64,000 bases of DNA, taken from NCBI GenBank assembly GCA_019914945.1, contig CM034108.1, forward strand, positions 8,868,280 through 8,932,279. Direction: 5' to 3'. The stretch comes from Typha latifolia. Taxonomy: Eukaryota; Streptophyta; Magnoliopsida; Poales; Typhaceae. Both the position numbers and the translations under genes were made by a program. Shown here piece by piece: positions 43,036-56,583 of this stretch (position 1 is its first letter; each line of letters opens with the position of its first letter). Under the pieces are notes generated by a model. It saw nothing but the letters and a program-made list of their open reading frames with translations, did no database searches and was not told the DNA's origin.

Positions 43036-43747
43036 TTAGGGGTCACAATCAGGTTAGATTAGCTGGGTTCGAATCGGATTAGGCCTAAGTAAGGTCCGGT
43101 AATGCAAACACGAATATAACCCTAAACATGAATATAACTCTTTTATTAAATAGGTTACACGGGTCATAAACAAGTTATAAGGTGACACAAGTTATTCAAT
43201 TTCTAAATGGATTTATTCAAGTTATAAATTAGTTTATTTAGTTTATCAATGGCTTATTTGAGTCATAACCGAGTTAAGCGAATTGACCAATTTATGACTC
43301 GGACACAATTTTTCTAAATCCAAACCCATTTAAATGTTGGAGTTATTAGGTCATGTCAACATTTCCTCTACATAAACAAACCCATTTCTAGGTCTAGCCT
43401 CTCAAGCTCTCAGCTATACTTGATTATTGGGCCTTGCTTAGGCTTGGCCTAAACCTACCCGAATTTAATGGGGCTAAGCTTGTCTCGAGCCTAACCTGAC
43501 TAAGCTAGATTTGGGCTTGACTAGAGCCTCAAATGGTAGTGGGTGACATGGGCTATGCCTTTGCTCATCTGACCCAGTCCACTATGCCTGTCTGCAACCC
43601 GGTCCACTATGCCCGCCCGCAACATGACCTGTTACACTCGTTAGTTTTTTTAGTTCCAGATCAGATATTTAATTTATTAGATACCACTATATAAGTATAT
43701 TCTTATAAAAAATAATTAAAATATTTTCATGGAAGTCCCATTGCATT
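43036..43747. other. Unassigned AT-rich repeat-like sequence
   Basis: No gene is seen. The start (TTTAGGGGTCACAATC, near 43037) resembles the inverted repeat of the hAT element that follows, and GGCTTGG/GGCCTAA phrases recur around 43430-43520. It may be a decayed relative of that element, but no opposite end or target duplication was found. Confidence 0.3.
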
Positions 43748-44913
43748 TAGGGGTGGCAATCGAGTCGGATTAAGCTATTTCGGGCCCAGTCAACTTTCTC
43801 TTGACATGAACATGACCCGATTAGTAAACATGTTGCATTTCGTAAACACATGACCCGATTAATAAATGGGTAACACGACCCAACCCGCCTAACCTGTTTA
43901 ATAAATAAGTCGGGTTAACACAACACGCTAACACGACCCGTCTAACCCATATACCTAAATAGGTCGTGTTAACCTGACACGTCAACACGACTCGTCTAAC
44001 CCGTTTAATATAAATCTTATATAAAATTCAGTATTTCCTAATTTATCCTATATAATAGTGTATTATACATACTAAATAGCTTATTACCACTCAAAACTCA
44101 TACATAATTAAAATTACAATCCTAATACATATATGTTCATCTCCTTAGGCCAAACATGTGTCACATGTCCCACCGAAGTATTAATCCATCCATTTCCTCT
44201 GCTGACTCTTCTTCCTAAATTTCAAATTAATAATGATAATAATAAAATACTTGCTCTTTTTTCTCCTCCACCTTCCCATTTTTCAGGAGACGACGACCAT
44301 GGCGAGGAGCTCGGGTGTCGGACGGTGTGAGGAAATCGGACGGCATGAGGACACAACTACGTGAGGACTCGATGGCATGAGTGAGAGGGATCTGCGACGT
44401 GAGGACCCAACAGAGTGAAGGGGATCGACATCGTGAGTGAAGGGGATCGGCGACGTGAGGACCCAATAGAGTGAGGGAGATCGGCGACGTGACAAGCTCG
44501 GGCAGCGTGAGGACCCGACGGCGTGAGTGAGGGGGGATATTCGACATGAGAAGCACAGGCTTGAGTGAAGGGGAGATCCGTCATGAGGACCCGACGACGT
44601 GAGTGAGGGGGGATATTCAACATGAGAAGCACGGCCTTGAGTGAGGGAGGAGATCCGTCGTGAGGACTCGACGGCGTGAGGACCTTGGGTGGCGTGAGAA
44701 GCTCGGGCGTCGAGCAGTATGAGCGAGAAGCGCTGATAGTGTGAGGAGGCAATGTTACTCGGTGTGAAGAATGAGGAGGGAAGGGGCGATAGCAAAGTGG
44801 GCTGCGGGCATGGGTAAGGGAAGGGGGTAAATGAAGGGGCAATAGCGCCTCTTTTCTGGTGTGAGGAGTTGAGTTTGGGTCTTAGGATATTAGGATATTA
44901 GGGTTAGAAATTA

Positions 44914-45005
<92 letters not shown>

Positions 45006-45196
45006 CGGGTCTACCTGACCCGTTTACTTAAACGGGTCAAGCGGGTTAGAGGTATAAATCCGAACACGACCCGATTAATAATTGGGTTAGATGGGTTGAC
45101 CCATTTATAACCCGAATCCAATTAACTTACCCAAACCGATTAACAGTCAGATTTTCATATTGGGTTATTGGGTCGGGTCAAGTTTTGCCACCCCTA
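43748..45196. mobile_element. Non-autonomous hAT-type DNA transposon (1449 bp)
   Basis: Perfect 12-bp terminal inverted repeats, TAGGGGTGGCAA and TTGCCACCCCTA, are flanked by an 8-bp target duplication ATTGCATT (43740-43747) / ATTACATT (45197-45204). Subterminal regions are rich in AACACGACCCG and its inverse. No transposase frame is present, so it would depend on a transposase elsewhere. TIR shape and 8-bp duplication are hAT traits. It ends about 230 bp upstream of the host gene start codon. Confidence 0.88.
44916..45004 (+). repeat. (TA)n(TG)n microsatellite inside the hAT element
   Basis: About 28 TA units are followed by about 17 TG units, near the right end of the transposon. Confidence 0.97.
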
Positions 45197-45204
45197 ATTA
45201 CATT

Positions 45205-45425
45205 CGGCCCTTTATGATATGTTATTTAGTTTCTGCTCGGCTCAGCCTGTTAAGCTCGGCATAGAGCCCGATATCTCACCTCTTACAGCTAATGAGTTGT
45301 AATAGGCTTTAATATTTTACCCTGCCCGAACTCGACATGAAAAATCTGGTCTGGAACCCGATCGAGAGAGGAGAGCGAAAGAGGAGAGACGATAGAGCTT
45401 AGACTGCGAGCGAGAGAGGGATGCG
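45205..45425 (+). promoter_or_regulatory. Remaining proximal upstream region of the host gene
   Basis: Only about 220 bp separate the hAT insertion from the start codon. The last 70 bp are GA-rich (5' UTR-like). No convincing TATA box is seen. An out-of-frame ATG at 45421 sits five bases before the main ATG and opens a frame of about 36 codons overlapping exon 1. Confidence 0.4.
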
Positions 45426-45626
45426 ATGTCGATCTTGTGGGAGAAGAGCCAGACATGGCGGTGGCTGGTGCGGCAGACGCGCGATTCCAAGCCCTTCTTC
45501 TTCACCTTCGCGACGCTGTGCGGGGTGATCCCCGGGGTCATCGGCTTCTGCGTCATGCAGGCCACCAACTCCCGCAACGAGCAGCTCGAAGCCCAGCTTC
45601 GCAAGAACGCCCGCCCTGACTCCACC
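45426..45626 (+). CDS. Host gene exon 1: small single-pass membrane protein, N-terminal part
   Basis: The 67 codons from ATG 45426 begin MSILWEKSQTWRWLVRQTRD. A hydrophobic segment (about residues 24-45, FFFTFATLCGVIPGVIGFCV) follows, then a charged stretch (NSRNEQLEAQLRKNARPDST). The exon is GC-rich and unlike the surrounding transposons, and it ends at a codon boundary before a GT donor (45627). The Trp/Arg-rich N-terminus plus one membrane helix suggests an anchored organelle or endomembrane protein, but I cannot name a function. I recall similar short uncharacterised proteins in other plants, which supports the model but is not a search result. Confidence 0.8.
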
Positions 45627-48600
45627 GTACGCTCCCCTCCCCTTTCCTCTATTTACTGCTCTAGTTTCTATTCAATCTATTCCGCTTCATAACAGGGAGT
45701 TGTTTCTTATGGTTTGAATCTGAAGATCAACTGAAAAGAATTCCGAATAAGTTCATTTTGTCAGTTTATTTGGTCGTACGATTATGATTTTGAAGTAGTA
45801 ATTGGATCAATTTGTTGGGGAGGTCTACGATTTGGATTTGGCTGGTAGATTGTGTTGATGATACGATAGTGTTAGGTAGACTAGCGTCCTACAGTAAGGA
45901 TAATCGTAACAGTATTCTCATAAAATGGTATCACCTTCTGCAAGAGGCTATGTTCATATGATGTAGGGTATTGCCAAGTTCTTCTATGAGAACATCCAAC
46001 TTATGGTCTCCTCCCTGCAACAAGAGGAAGGATTCACAAAAGAATTACAAGAAATATAGCAACGGATGTCTAAAGTACTGGCTATAGCTGATGGGACATT
46101 TCCATTTCGAATTTTTTGGAAGTAATGGCACCTTGTTGTCAGAGGATGTTTGAAAATGATTAGGATTGGTTAGCTTATTCAGAAGTGAGGATAATCAATT
46201 GAATCTTGAATGAAACTAGTCAGTTGTTTTTCTAAAGACTGATAAATCGATTGACACTGACTGAACAACTCCTTGTTTTCAGTTTCGATAACACTCTTAA
46301 ATAAACCTTTTCATTTACAGGTTAACACATCTTGTGATGTTTATAACTTCACAATATGATGTGCCCCTTATTAGCATTAGTCTTATGAACTGTTGCTGAG
46401 ATTAGGTCTCTCTTCCTTCTTTATTGGAAAAGTTGGAACTTGCTTCAAGTTCTAGTTAATTATGTTCTAAGAAAGAACTTGTCATATCGACATCCAAGAA
46501 TTAAATGATAGTGAGGGAAGTCTCTAAGAATAAAGAAAAGATGTTGGATGAACATTCATCAATTTAAATAAGAAAGAGACTCAAACAAAAGAGTTATGTA
46601 AGTGAGAAGAGTCTCTGCTAGGAGGAAAGAACTTGTCAGATTCAACATCCAGTAATTATCATCAAAGCTCAATCAAGCTCACTAGGCAACGAGTGAGTAA
46701 AATCTCCAAGTAACAGGATGAATTCATTGTAGAGGGGAATTATATCTGTGTTATAAAAAATGTTGGAGACCTTCCAAATTGAAAGGTCTCTCTTCTCTTG
46801 CAAGTTAAAGAACAGATGAGTTAAGAATGTTGGAGCTCTTATTGAAAATGTAAAAAGCAACTGATTGACAATAGATAGCAGGAGCGAAAGGAATTTAATT
46901 GGCTGTGCCTGTGTGACTATACATGTGGCATTGACATAAGAAACAGCAAATTTTTATTCAAGTGTTCCAGAATTACCAGTAATGGTTAGTGTGCAGCACC
47001 TTTGTAGGTCGTTAAATGCACTGGTTTGCACGCGAACAAAACATGATACTTTTGCCATCCATGTGGAACTTCAATTCAGAATTATATGAAGTGATAATCA
47101 GTTTTTTCTTTTTCTCGAATGTTGACTTATAAATAAAATGTTGAAAAAAGCTATCTAATAGAGCTTCAGACCGACATCTCATTTTTATAATAAAGGAGGA
47201 TAAGAAATCCTTAATAGACTCAAATTCGTATTACTGTAGGTCAAAGAGACCTTACTCATATATGTACAAATAAAATCTAACCAAATATCAAATTATTAAT
47301 AAAAAAAACCTTAATATGAGCCCAAATAAAAACCAAATGCAAATGTTACAAAACAGGTCAAATAAATGGTGAAAATAGAACAATAACCCAAATAAACTTA
47401 ATCCTAACTATACTTTGACTCAATAAAACACTCAAAGACCAACTATTAACTCTTTAGTATGAAACATATTGTCGGCCTTTTGGCTCCTGCATCAACATCA
47501 CATCAAAACAAGTTGATCTTAGGTAGAACCATATTGTATATTTTACAGTTTTTGACCATCTTGTGCTCTGCTTGAGGAAGCATTTTATTGAGAAGAATAT
47601 TTGGTTTGAAACATGATAATGGCACACATAGGACATGGCAACATCCATACAGTCTCGAGTTAGAATTTCTTTGTGGTGCTCTTTCTTCCTTTCTTTGCCA
47701 TGTGTATATATGTCTACTGCACATATATGCTACCTATCTAGCGATAATGGCAACTGTAATTTAAACTAGTGATATTGAATATAGTAACTCTTTTTACAAA
47801 CATATGTATATAGTGATGATAATACCAAAGTGTGTATATATGCATATACTGTATGATAAAATTATAAAAGTATGTTTTGATATAGATGTAGACCTACATA
47901 TACATGTAGGCATGCACGTTATGTTGCAGTATCCACTGACCCAGCACTAAAGCTTATTGATGTCACAGATTTCTTTAAAATTGGGGAAAGTAATTCCTGA
48001 AGTTGATGTCATTTGTTTCTGCTAATAGCAGAGAGACTTACTCTTGTACATATACAGGTATAAACTCATGTATTGGTAAGATGATCTTGACAATCCACAT
48101 ATGTATGTTAAGTATATTTTTTATATGTAGGTTTATATTTCTATATTTATTTAACTCACATCTTGTATTCATTCTCGTCGGATTACTACACTAGCAAGAT
48201 CACATGGGGCTCCAAAGTAAACAATATCCTAATGTACCTGAATCCTGATGTTCAAGAAAGCAAGGGACTTTGTATCAGTACCTTACTTTGTAGAAAAGTC
48301 ATATTAATTGTTACTAGGTTTATGTTATTAGGTGTATGTTGATTGGTACCGTAGGAATGCTTAAGTAAGTTCAGGTACTGCCAATAGTAACATCATTTAG
48401 CATTACACGAAAAATTGCTAGTGACTCTTTAAAACACTAGAGCATAGGCAACAGAACTCCAGTTGCTGTAGATCAGGTATGCACTGAATTGGAGTAGCAA
48501 CTAGCAACTATTTGCTGCAGATGTCTATTAACTTAAGAGTCAAGAAACATGAAATGATGAGTTGTAAAACAAATCTGAGAACAGAGGAAGTCACAATTGA

Positions 48601-51600
48601 GTAAAATACAGATGAGCTATGGAGCAAACGCTGTCGACCAAGTGGCCAACTTCGACCCAAAGCACCCAAGTTATTCACTTCGAAATATTGAAGGCCCATT
48701 GAGAGCTACAACCACCAATTACTTACAACTTTTGTGGACTCAAACAACTCAAGAATGCTAGAAATGACCACAAGATAATTTCCACAGGGAGTAATAGGGT
48801 GAAGACCTTAAAAACTCTAGGGAAGTATTATGCACTATTGAGCACAACTTAGTCAATATTTGATGATCAAAGTTAAACTGAAAACTTTGCAGATTTCCAA
48901 GATTGAAGATGAAGTTAGACTCATGGACGTTGGAGACTTTTTTATGTGGTACACAAAGGCCAGAAGACATATTTAATGATGAATTTTCAGATGATAATCT
49001 ATTTAGTCAATCTACTCCAGAATCCATATATGTTGGCATCTTGAAGGTGCAAATATTAGGTCATTTACGACAATTGTACTTGGCAATACAGAGGAACCTG
49101 TTGATTTTAGAATAAACTAGATGAGAGCTTGGGAATTCGGAAACGAATGAAAGCATTTAACTGATATTATTGGTGGAGCTGTTTAGATGATCAGATGAAC
49201 TAACTTGAATTTCTGAAGATAGGATCACTTGAACTTCAAGACAGACTTTTGGAGATTAATGACGTTGAAAAGAGAGAATATTATGGAAAGGGACGGGGAG
49301 AAAGGGATAAGAAGAAGAAAAGAATGGGGGGTGGGTTTCTGGTGGGTACAGAGAGTTGGGGGAACAAAGGAGAGAGAGATGTAGCATGAGGAAGAAGAGA
49401 GGCATAGCTCATTTCAGGAGGCACCCTCTTCAAACATATTGCTATCTATCTATTTTTTCAATATTTTTGGGCTTTTGAAGCTTGAATTTTACAATTGTCT
49501 TGCTAAATGAGAAACAATGATTCATCATAACATAGCATCCAAAACTCTTCCATGTTAGAAAATTTTTTGTTCATCACATGATATCACTGAATTTTGATGT
49601 CAGTACTAATCTTCCTATTGTTCTTAATATGGAGATACCTCCTTTGCTCATGGGAAGGGCCATGTGCAATAATTGCAAAAACAGTTGAGATGGGTGGTCT
49701 CATTTTTCGTAGTAAGCCACATGGCGTGGCTTCTAAGATGAAAGCCGAGGAGTTGCTACACATAAATAACTCTTCTCTTGAAAAGCCCTCTTTATCCCTC
49801 AAAAGATGTCTGAGATCACTCTCAAGGGTTGTATGAGGTGTTAGGATGACTTTCAAATTTGGCGTCCCTTAGAAAGCCCTCCATATCCCAATAAGTCATA
49901 AGAGGTCTTAGATCCCTCTCAAGGGTGGTATGAGGTGTTAGAGAGACTCTTGCCAAACCTGCGACATGACAAGGACCTTAGAAAGCCCTCCATATCCCAA
50001 TAAGTCATAAGAGGTCTTAGATCGCTCTCTTATCATATAAGATGCCATTGAGAAGCCTGTTTTATCTAGCTCATGGATATCAGAGTATCAATATATTGGC
50101 CCTACTGATGACATCTGCCCATACTCTCGAGTATTAGGGTTTATCTCATTTATTCTTTGAGATAATAGAGTTTTCCGATTTCAATTTGTATGATCACATG
50201 TTAGTGCTCGCCCTTTCTCCAAGTTCGTAGGATGCATAGTTCCTATCAAATACTTTTGTAGTGGCTTTTAAGATTAAAAATTTGTGGAGGAGAGATGAGT
50301 TTCCTATACCGACTAAGTCTAAAGATATGAAAAAAGTTAAAGCCCACATTAAAGTCAAAAGGCAAAAACCAAATTCGATTCGGTTTACGAAAACAAGGTC
50401 CTACTAGGTTTATAAAAACATAATAAGATTCAAACTTTGAAACTAAAACCGAGGAGAAGATGGAAATTATAATTCTACTCTTAACTGTGAAAATCGATCT
50501 CAAGTCGGTATGCAGAAATTTGAGTAAGAGTAGAAGATAAAACAATAAATACTTACAACCCTCTAAACGGCCCATCGTCTAAGTAATGAAGTCCGCTTCT
50601 CTTACTCGAAGTTTGTCTTGATTAACTACTCTATGATTAGATTGTCTCCATGTTTGGTTTGCAATACGTCCTTATTGATCACACCTCAAACTCTTTTCAA
50701 CTTCTCTGGTGCTTTAGAATCATCCTCTGTTGAAGCTCAAACACTTAGACATATGTAGAAGCTCTGCTCACAATGGATAGAAATTTAACTCCATGAGGAA
50801 CATTTGAATAGATGTTTCAACATCTGACTCTTAGTCTCTTAAATAAAGATGAGGAATATCTATGATTCATACTGGGACAAGCCACCAAAAGAATCTCCAA
50901 TATCGTTTCTGAATCAAAACTTTTCCTTGTTATCTAGTGTGTGGTGTTCATAAGCTATTTATCTCGTCTAGACGCCACTTAAGTTTTCTAAAGTGATGCG
51001 TTCCGACTGTCTGGATGAAGTCTTGATACATTATTTTTTGAATTTGTTTCTGCATCAATTGATTTGAAATCTTAACACATTTGGACCTTTCATAAGCTAT
51101 ATGACTTGACTTTGCACTTGAATCTAATTTGTACAACTTAATTAAATATGATTTTGTCCACGAATTAGGCTTGACAAAAATATTGCCTATACAAAGATAA
51201 TAATCCAACTGATATCTCTTTCAAAATTTAATTATAAAACCAAATTTTCACTTAAATTATATTCGAGGGAATTTGTAGAGAATTATATGTAAACAAGTAC
51301 CACAAGGAGCATTTCATGACAACAAATGTCATAGCTGTAAAACATTATTCTGGAAGAACTTTATTTATTATAAGGCAAATTATAATTTACTTGCCCTGTG
51401 TTTTGGTCAAATTTCAGCTTATCCTCGTGTACTTCAAACTGAAGCATTTAACTCCCTTATGTAATTCCTTGCTAGATGTATTGTTATTGTGTGAGTCCAA
51501 GTTTTCCATGCTTTGCTGATTTAGTAGGTGTTAGTGAAGATGCTTAAGCTTTGAAAAGATGGGTTGATCCATTAGCCTGAAAGGTGTGGCAATGTCTTAC

Positions 51601-51967
51601 ACAGTAATCCTAGTTGCCTACTATTACTCGCAATCTAGTAATATATCATAATCCTTAAAATTTTACCTGAATCATCCAATTATGTGTATATTAATGAACA
51701 TGGCAATCAATTTGGTTTAGTGATCTTTTGCGAGATTTCCAGCACACTGAGAAACCAAAACCTATGAATTGGTAAATATTAGACTTGCAAAAAGTAAAGA
51801 ACTGTGAATTTTGCAGTTTTGAACCTAATTTTTTCTATTAGATACATCTCTTGATTTAATGGGAGCTTTTTTTCTTTCTTCATGCATATTATCTTAAATC
51901 TGTTAATGCCTTTCGAACTTGAAATCTGGTTTCCCAAATTTGTTATTAATCTTGGATAATAAATCAG
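45627..51967 (+). other. Phase-0 intron of host gene (6341 bp)
   Basis: It starts GTACGC and ends AATAAATCAG, obeying GT-AG, with T/A-rich sequence before the acceptor. No coding frame, LTR or transposase is recognisable within it. A triplicated block lies at 49779-50023. The intron is long for a plant gene of this size. Confidence 0.7.
49779..50023 (+). repeat. Imperfect tandem triplication in the intron
   Basis: Blocks containing GAAAGCCCTC...ATCCC and AGAGGTCTTAGATC recur at about 49868 and 49977 (period 109 bp), with a more diverged copy from about 49779. Each of the first two is followed by CTCTCAAGGG(T)TGTATGAGGTG-like sequence. Confidence 0.7.
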
Positions 51968-52147
51968 ATGATGGCGCAAGTCAACAAGGAGAGATTAGCT
52001 GAATTTCTCGGAGAGCTGCAGAAGAAACAGGATACAAATGATAGATATGTTGCTGCACTGAGAGGGGAGACACTGACAAGAAATCCTTATGTTAGAATTC
52101 AGCCATTGCCCAAGCAAGCTGGCGAAGATACCCCTAAAGAGAAGTGA
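51968..52147 (+). CDS. Host gene exon 2: C-terminal part
   Basis: After the AG at 51966-51967 the frame continues with MMAQVNKERLAEFLGELQ, a charged helical segment, then KKQDTNDRYVAALRGETLT, RNPYVRIQPLPKQ and a TGA at 52145-52147. The total is 126 residues with exon 1. The join is phase 0 and the two exons together read as one compact protein: a membrane anchor followed by a soluble amphipathic tail. The conserved-looking tail argues for selection. Function is unknown. Confidence 0.8.
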   Translation: MMAQVNKERLAEFLGELQKKQDTNDRYVAALRGETLTRNPYVRIQPLPKQAGEDTPKEK

Positions 52148-52339
52148 GCAGGAAAGTAGACTCACCAGTACCACTTGTATCACTCTTCAGTTCAATTTCT
52201 GAGACTGAATATCCTTCATTAAAAATTTGATTTGCTTTATGACAATTTGCAAAGGAAGATGCGTAGGTAATGTTTCACCAATTTAATGCTTTGTTACATG
52301 TAAATTCTGTTCGGTTTTTTGTCTGAAATTGCCTAAGAC

Positions 52340-52345
52340 AATAAA
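52340..52345 (+). terminator. Candidate poly(A) signal of the host gene
   Basis: AATAAA lies about 190 bp after the stop codon in T-rich sequence, a usual distance for a plant 3' UTR. Other AT-rich near matches exist. Confidence 0.35.
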
Positions 52346-55300
52346 TTTTGCTCTTGATAGGCCTGTTTTGCTTGATAATATCAGGTTATATCTTATCCAT
52401 AGGATATTCTTCATCCTATGTATCTATATTTGTCCAGGAAACATAAACATGGATACTTTCATACTCTCTCACACCGGATATGAGACTCATTGGATACTCT
52501 CAGATATGTATTGGATACTTCAAGTATCCAATTTTTTTAAAAATAAAATGAATGTTGTTGATACTTTATGAATACTGCTGAGGTTCATATCTTGAGTCAA
52601 ATTGAACGAGATTATTATATTTCATTTCATATCTAGAAGGGTTTTTTTTTTCATTGAAGATATTGTGTCTGCTTATTTATTTTATAATTATATTAAGAAT
52701 TATGTTACAATCGATAATTTCTTCTAATTTTATAGACTGAATTCGGTGGTTATCTTACATTTTAATAGCATACTGCATAATATACAGGACTTTTGTAATA
52801 AATGGTACTTTTAATGGATAAATTAGAGGTCGTTTTATATAGTCTATCATATGCCACAATAATATACAGGCTGAAGAGACCATTTGGTGCCATCAATTGC
52901 AAAAGAATCGTCAACGGTAAGGAAAGGCACAATTAAGTTCAAATATGGAGGAAGATGAGACGGTTATGGGTAAATTTTTACCACTGGATTATGGGCAATC
53001 CCTTTTGTATCAAAAGTTTGCCCAAAGAGAAGTCGTCAACTAATTATTATTATTGCTGAAATTTTAAGGTTATCAACTCGTAATAATTTGAACGAATTCA
53101 ATATGCAAAGAGTTGCAAGATATTTGGATCGATTGATGCCTAAAATTAGAGAGAATTAGTTTGCAATCTATTTGGACCGTCGGAGAAGCTCATGACATAC
53201 CATTAAAGGTGGAGAAGTTAGAAAAGGCAATAGACAATTCCAAATATTCTGGGAGTCATCTATAAACAAATTATGCCACCTCAAGGAAATAACATAAAGG
53301 AATACAATCATTTAATACAAATCAAGCAGAACAAGCAGGTATACAAATTAGAGAATCCAAAAGTGGAAGAAAAGGGGGGCCTAAGCAAACCACGGGTCCT
53401 TCAAGTCGGGAGACAAAATCATCCGATTGTTGCAAAACTTTTGTTGCAAAGCTTGTCGATTACTTGAACCTACCAATTGAAGCTCATCAACACATTATTT
53501 GATTGTTGGTTAACAAGGACTCACCGGCGAGCCATTTTGCGGCATCGGCATGCATTAGTGGCGCTCCGACTCAGCAAGAAGCATGAGGGGAAACGGTTAC
53601 GGGAGGGAGGGAAGGAAAAAAGAAAGAAAAGAATAGGAAGGGGGAAAAAGGAATGCATGCACGCTCAATTTTTTTTTTAACAGGATGTTACAATAGCAGA
53701 TGACCAAGATTAGTGGTGAACAACCATAAGGCAGGGCGACTCATGGAGAAAAATAGTGGCTAAGGTTTGGAAGCATGAAAGAGTTCTACAGTTACGATAT
53801 ACTTTTATAAAAATAAGGACGATCTAATAACTACGATAAAATGATAAATGCACAATAATAAAATAACTAAAATTAATACTCATCCTAGATATAATAATTA
53901 ACCCATTACTACTTCTATTCATAGGAGTAGAATCCTAGTAGACTAGATTCACATATGGATTATTTGCTTTAACTCAAAATTTTAAAAAAAAAAGTAAATT
54001 AGACTAACTCGACTAACCTTACTAGCTCCCCTTTGAATCTTTCTCTGTATTGCTTGGGTCGGATCTCTTGGCAATCTCCTCCTTCAGTTGAAGGGAAGAC
54101 TGACTTGACCCATATGGGCGGATCATAACATAGTTGCATTGAAGAATTGATCCATCACTTGAATACTTACCAAACAAAGGCTTTCTACTTCACAGGAATA
54201 ATTAGCTAGATAATTTCTATTCAAGAGGTTACTTAAATACTATGGCATTGGAGTGTTAAGAGGAGTTGTAAGTAAGTCTTGTTTCTATTGCTTAGGGTGA
54301 AACAGAAAGATTGATTTTAGGTGGGTCTATAATTTTCCTTCTCTATGTGAGAGATTTTTAACGTTAAAAAAAGAATTTGTATGTTAGCCATGTTTACTTT
54401 TCTTATTTGTATTCGGCTTTTGGTTTTCTACTATTACTCAGATTTTCGCACACCTAATTGAGTTTCATTTCATAATTAGAGTATTAGTCGAGTTTCCATC
54501 TACTCAGTTTTGGTTTAATTCTGAATTAGTTTTTTTAAATCTAGTCGGACTCGATTTTCCTAAACTCATTCGGATTTAGTTTTTGACTTTGACTTAGAAT
54601 TTTTATTTCAATATCTCTAAACTTAGTCGGTCTAGAAATTCTATCTTCCCTACGAAAAATTTCATGTATATTAATTAATAGAACATCCTTTTTTGTGGAG
54701 AGTGAACAGGCAAATAGATTGGATCTCTCCTAGATCTTTTGAGATCCCAACACCTTGCTTTTAGTTGATAACCTCTATTTGGATATCAAATAGTGTTCTC
54801 CTCCATCCTTTGATGGTTGCTAGTGTAATTTATATAATGACAAATTTGTAGACACAAAATACTTAGAAATATATAATACAATCTATGATCAATATGGGAT
54901 CAAGACACATGATTTGTGGAGAGTGTACACACAAATAGAATCAAAGATCGAACACAAAAAATGTTCAAGACTTTTTTAGCACATGAAGGACTAGGTGCAC
55001 ATGAAAAAGATATGTATTCTTCTATATTAACTAAGTCGAGTGTGGACTGAGTAAGTCGGGCGCACACCCACATTGCATAGCTGATTATAGAAAATTTAGA
55101 AACAATTTCAGACTTGGATTTTCCAAATCTAACTTTCCTACTACAACTTGAAAGTAGTCAAGAGAGATTAAGTTCTTACACAAAAGAGAGTGTTTGGTTC
55201 CCTATTGAGTATATTTTACATCTAGTATAAGAAGAGCTACTACTATATGTCCGAGTGTTGAATCTTCAACCACTAATTATCAAGAGCACTGAAGGAGTTG

Positions 55301-56517
55301 AACTAGCATTATCAACATTGACACCAACACAAACACGAGGACTTGACGAGCGATCCGTAGCAGCCTACTACAAATCAAGAGGCAGTCTATTTATCGAGTA
55401 GTTACCTACTACATGCAAGACAAGGAGTTAAACACTCGGACGATGAGTTGTGTAACATGTTGTATATACTTCCTTTGTCTATGAATGATTGATCAAGTTT
55501 GAGTAAATCCATGAATTTTTTTTTCTCTCCATGGCCTGAGAGGTTTTTTCAAGTTTAAGAAATTGTCACTCTTTGTGGTTCTTTCCTATTCCTATTCATA
55601 GTCGGTTCTCTTTCTCTTACTTAATTTTATCTTTCAAAGTATAAATAGTATTCAATTTTTCTAATCCTAATAGGTTTCGACTTTCATGTAGTGTGGTTTG
55701 ATCATACATAATATTATAGATTGTACGACATATTTACTAGTGTTTTTATTGACGAACTTGCAATTACAATTTTTTGCACTACATAACAATTTACTTTATC
55801 ATGAATATCATGAAAATAAATACACCAAATTAAATTCAAAAAATTTGTGAAATGAAAATGTGTAAATAAAAAAAAATCAATTTGATGTCAATGTAAGAAA
55901 AATAAATTCTAAATTGATAGTCCAATAACCAAATTTAATTTCACTCAAAATTCAGCAACTTACATGATCAATACTTTTAAAAGGTTTATACGAACATCCA
56001 TGAAATATAAACAAAAATATTGAAGATTTTTTTCAAAATTTACAAGTTAGATTCAAAGTCCACAAAATAATCAAAGAATAAACATGAAGCTCCAAAGCAT
56101 ATGCAAAACTAAATATCATATCAAGATAAGCATGTAAAATAAATATGATATATCAATGTAACTAATGTCAACCATAATCATGTATAGAAAAACAATGATA
56201 ACGGTTTCTTTTCTTTTATCACAAATTGATAAGGGTACTAAAAAAAAAGATAAACATGAAATGTCAAGATGAAGGGAGATCTCACAAATACAAACAATGT
56301 GCAACAATCATCAAAAAGCACAAAAATGTGAACCACAAATATTTTAGTCAATACATTGGATTCAAAATAATTAAACAAATAGTCAACAAGCCAATCCAAG
56401 TAAAATTTGTAAATCTAATCAAAGCCATATTGTAAAAAATTATGCTTTTAGGAATGTTCACATCCAATGCAAACACAATAAATTCAATACTCTAATAATT
56501 TATATGACTCCAAAGGA

Positions 56518-56583
<66 letters not shown>

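Noticed and set aside
44227..44842. Three overlapping Ser/His/Pro-rich minus-strand frames inside the hAT element
   Set aside because: They overlap in different frames within a GA/CG-rich repeated filler; no transposase motif (DDE, zinc finger BED or dimerisation domain) is visible.
49594..49856. Overlapping 80- and 90-codon frames on opposite strands within the host intron
   Set aside because: They overlap the triplicated repeat and show no domain pattern; most likely chance.
53273..53680. Two frames of about 65 codons as possible small genes
   Set aside because: No splice context, no conserved-looking composition and many similar chance frames in this AT-rich stretch.
56226..56435. Lys-rich 69-codon frame as a small gene
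   Set aside because: Composition is what AT-rich DNA gives by chance, and no regulatory context is visible.
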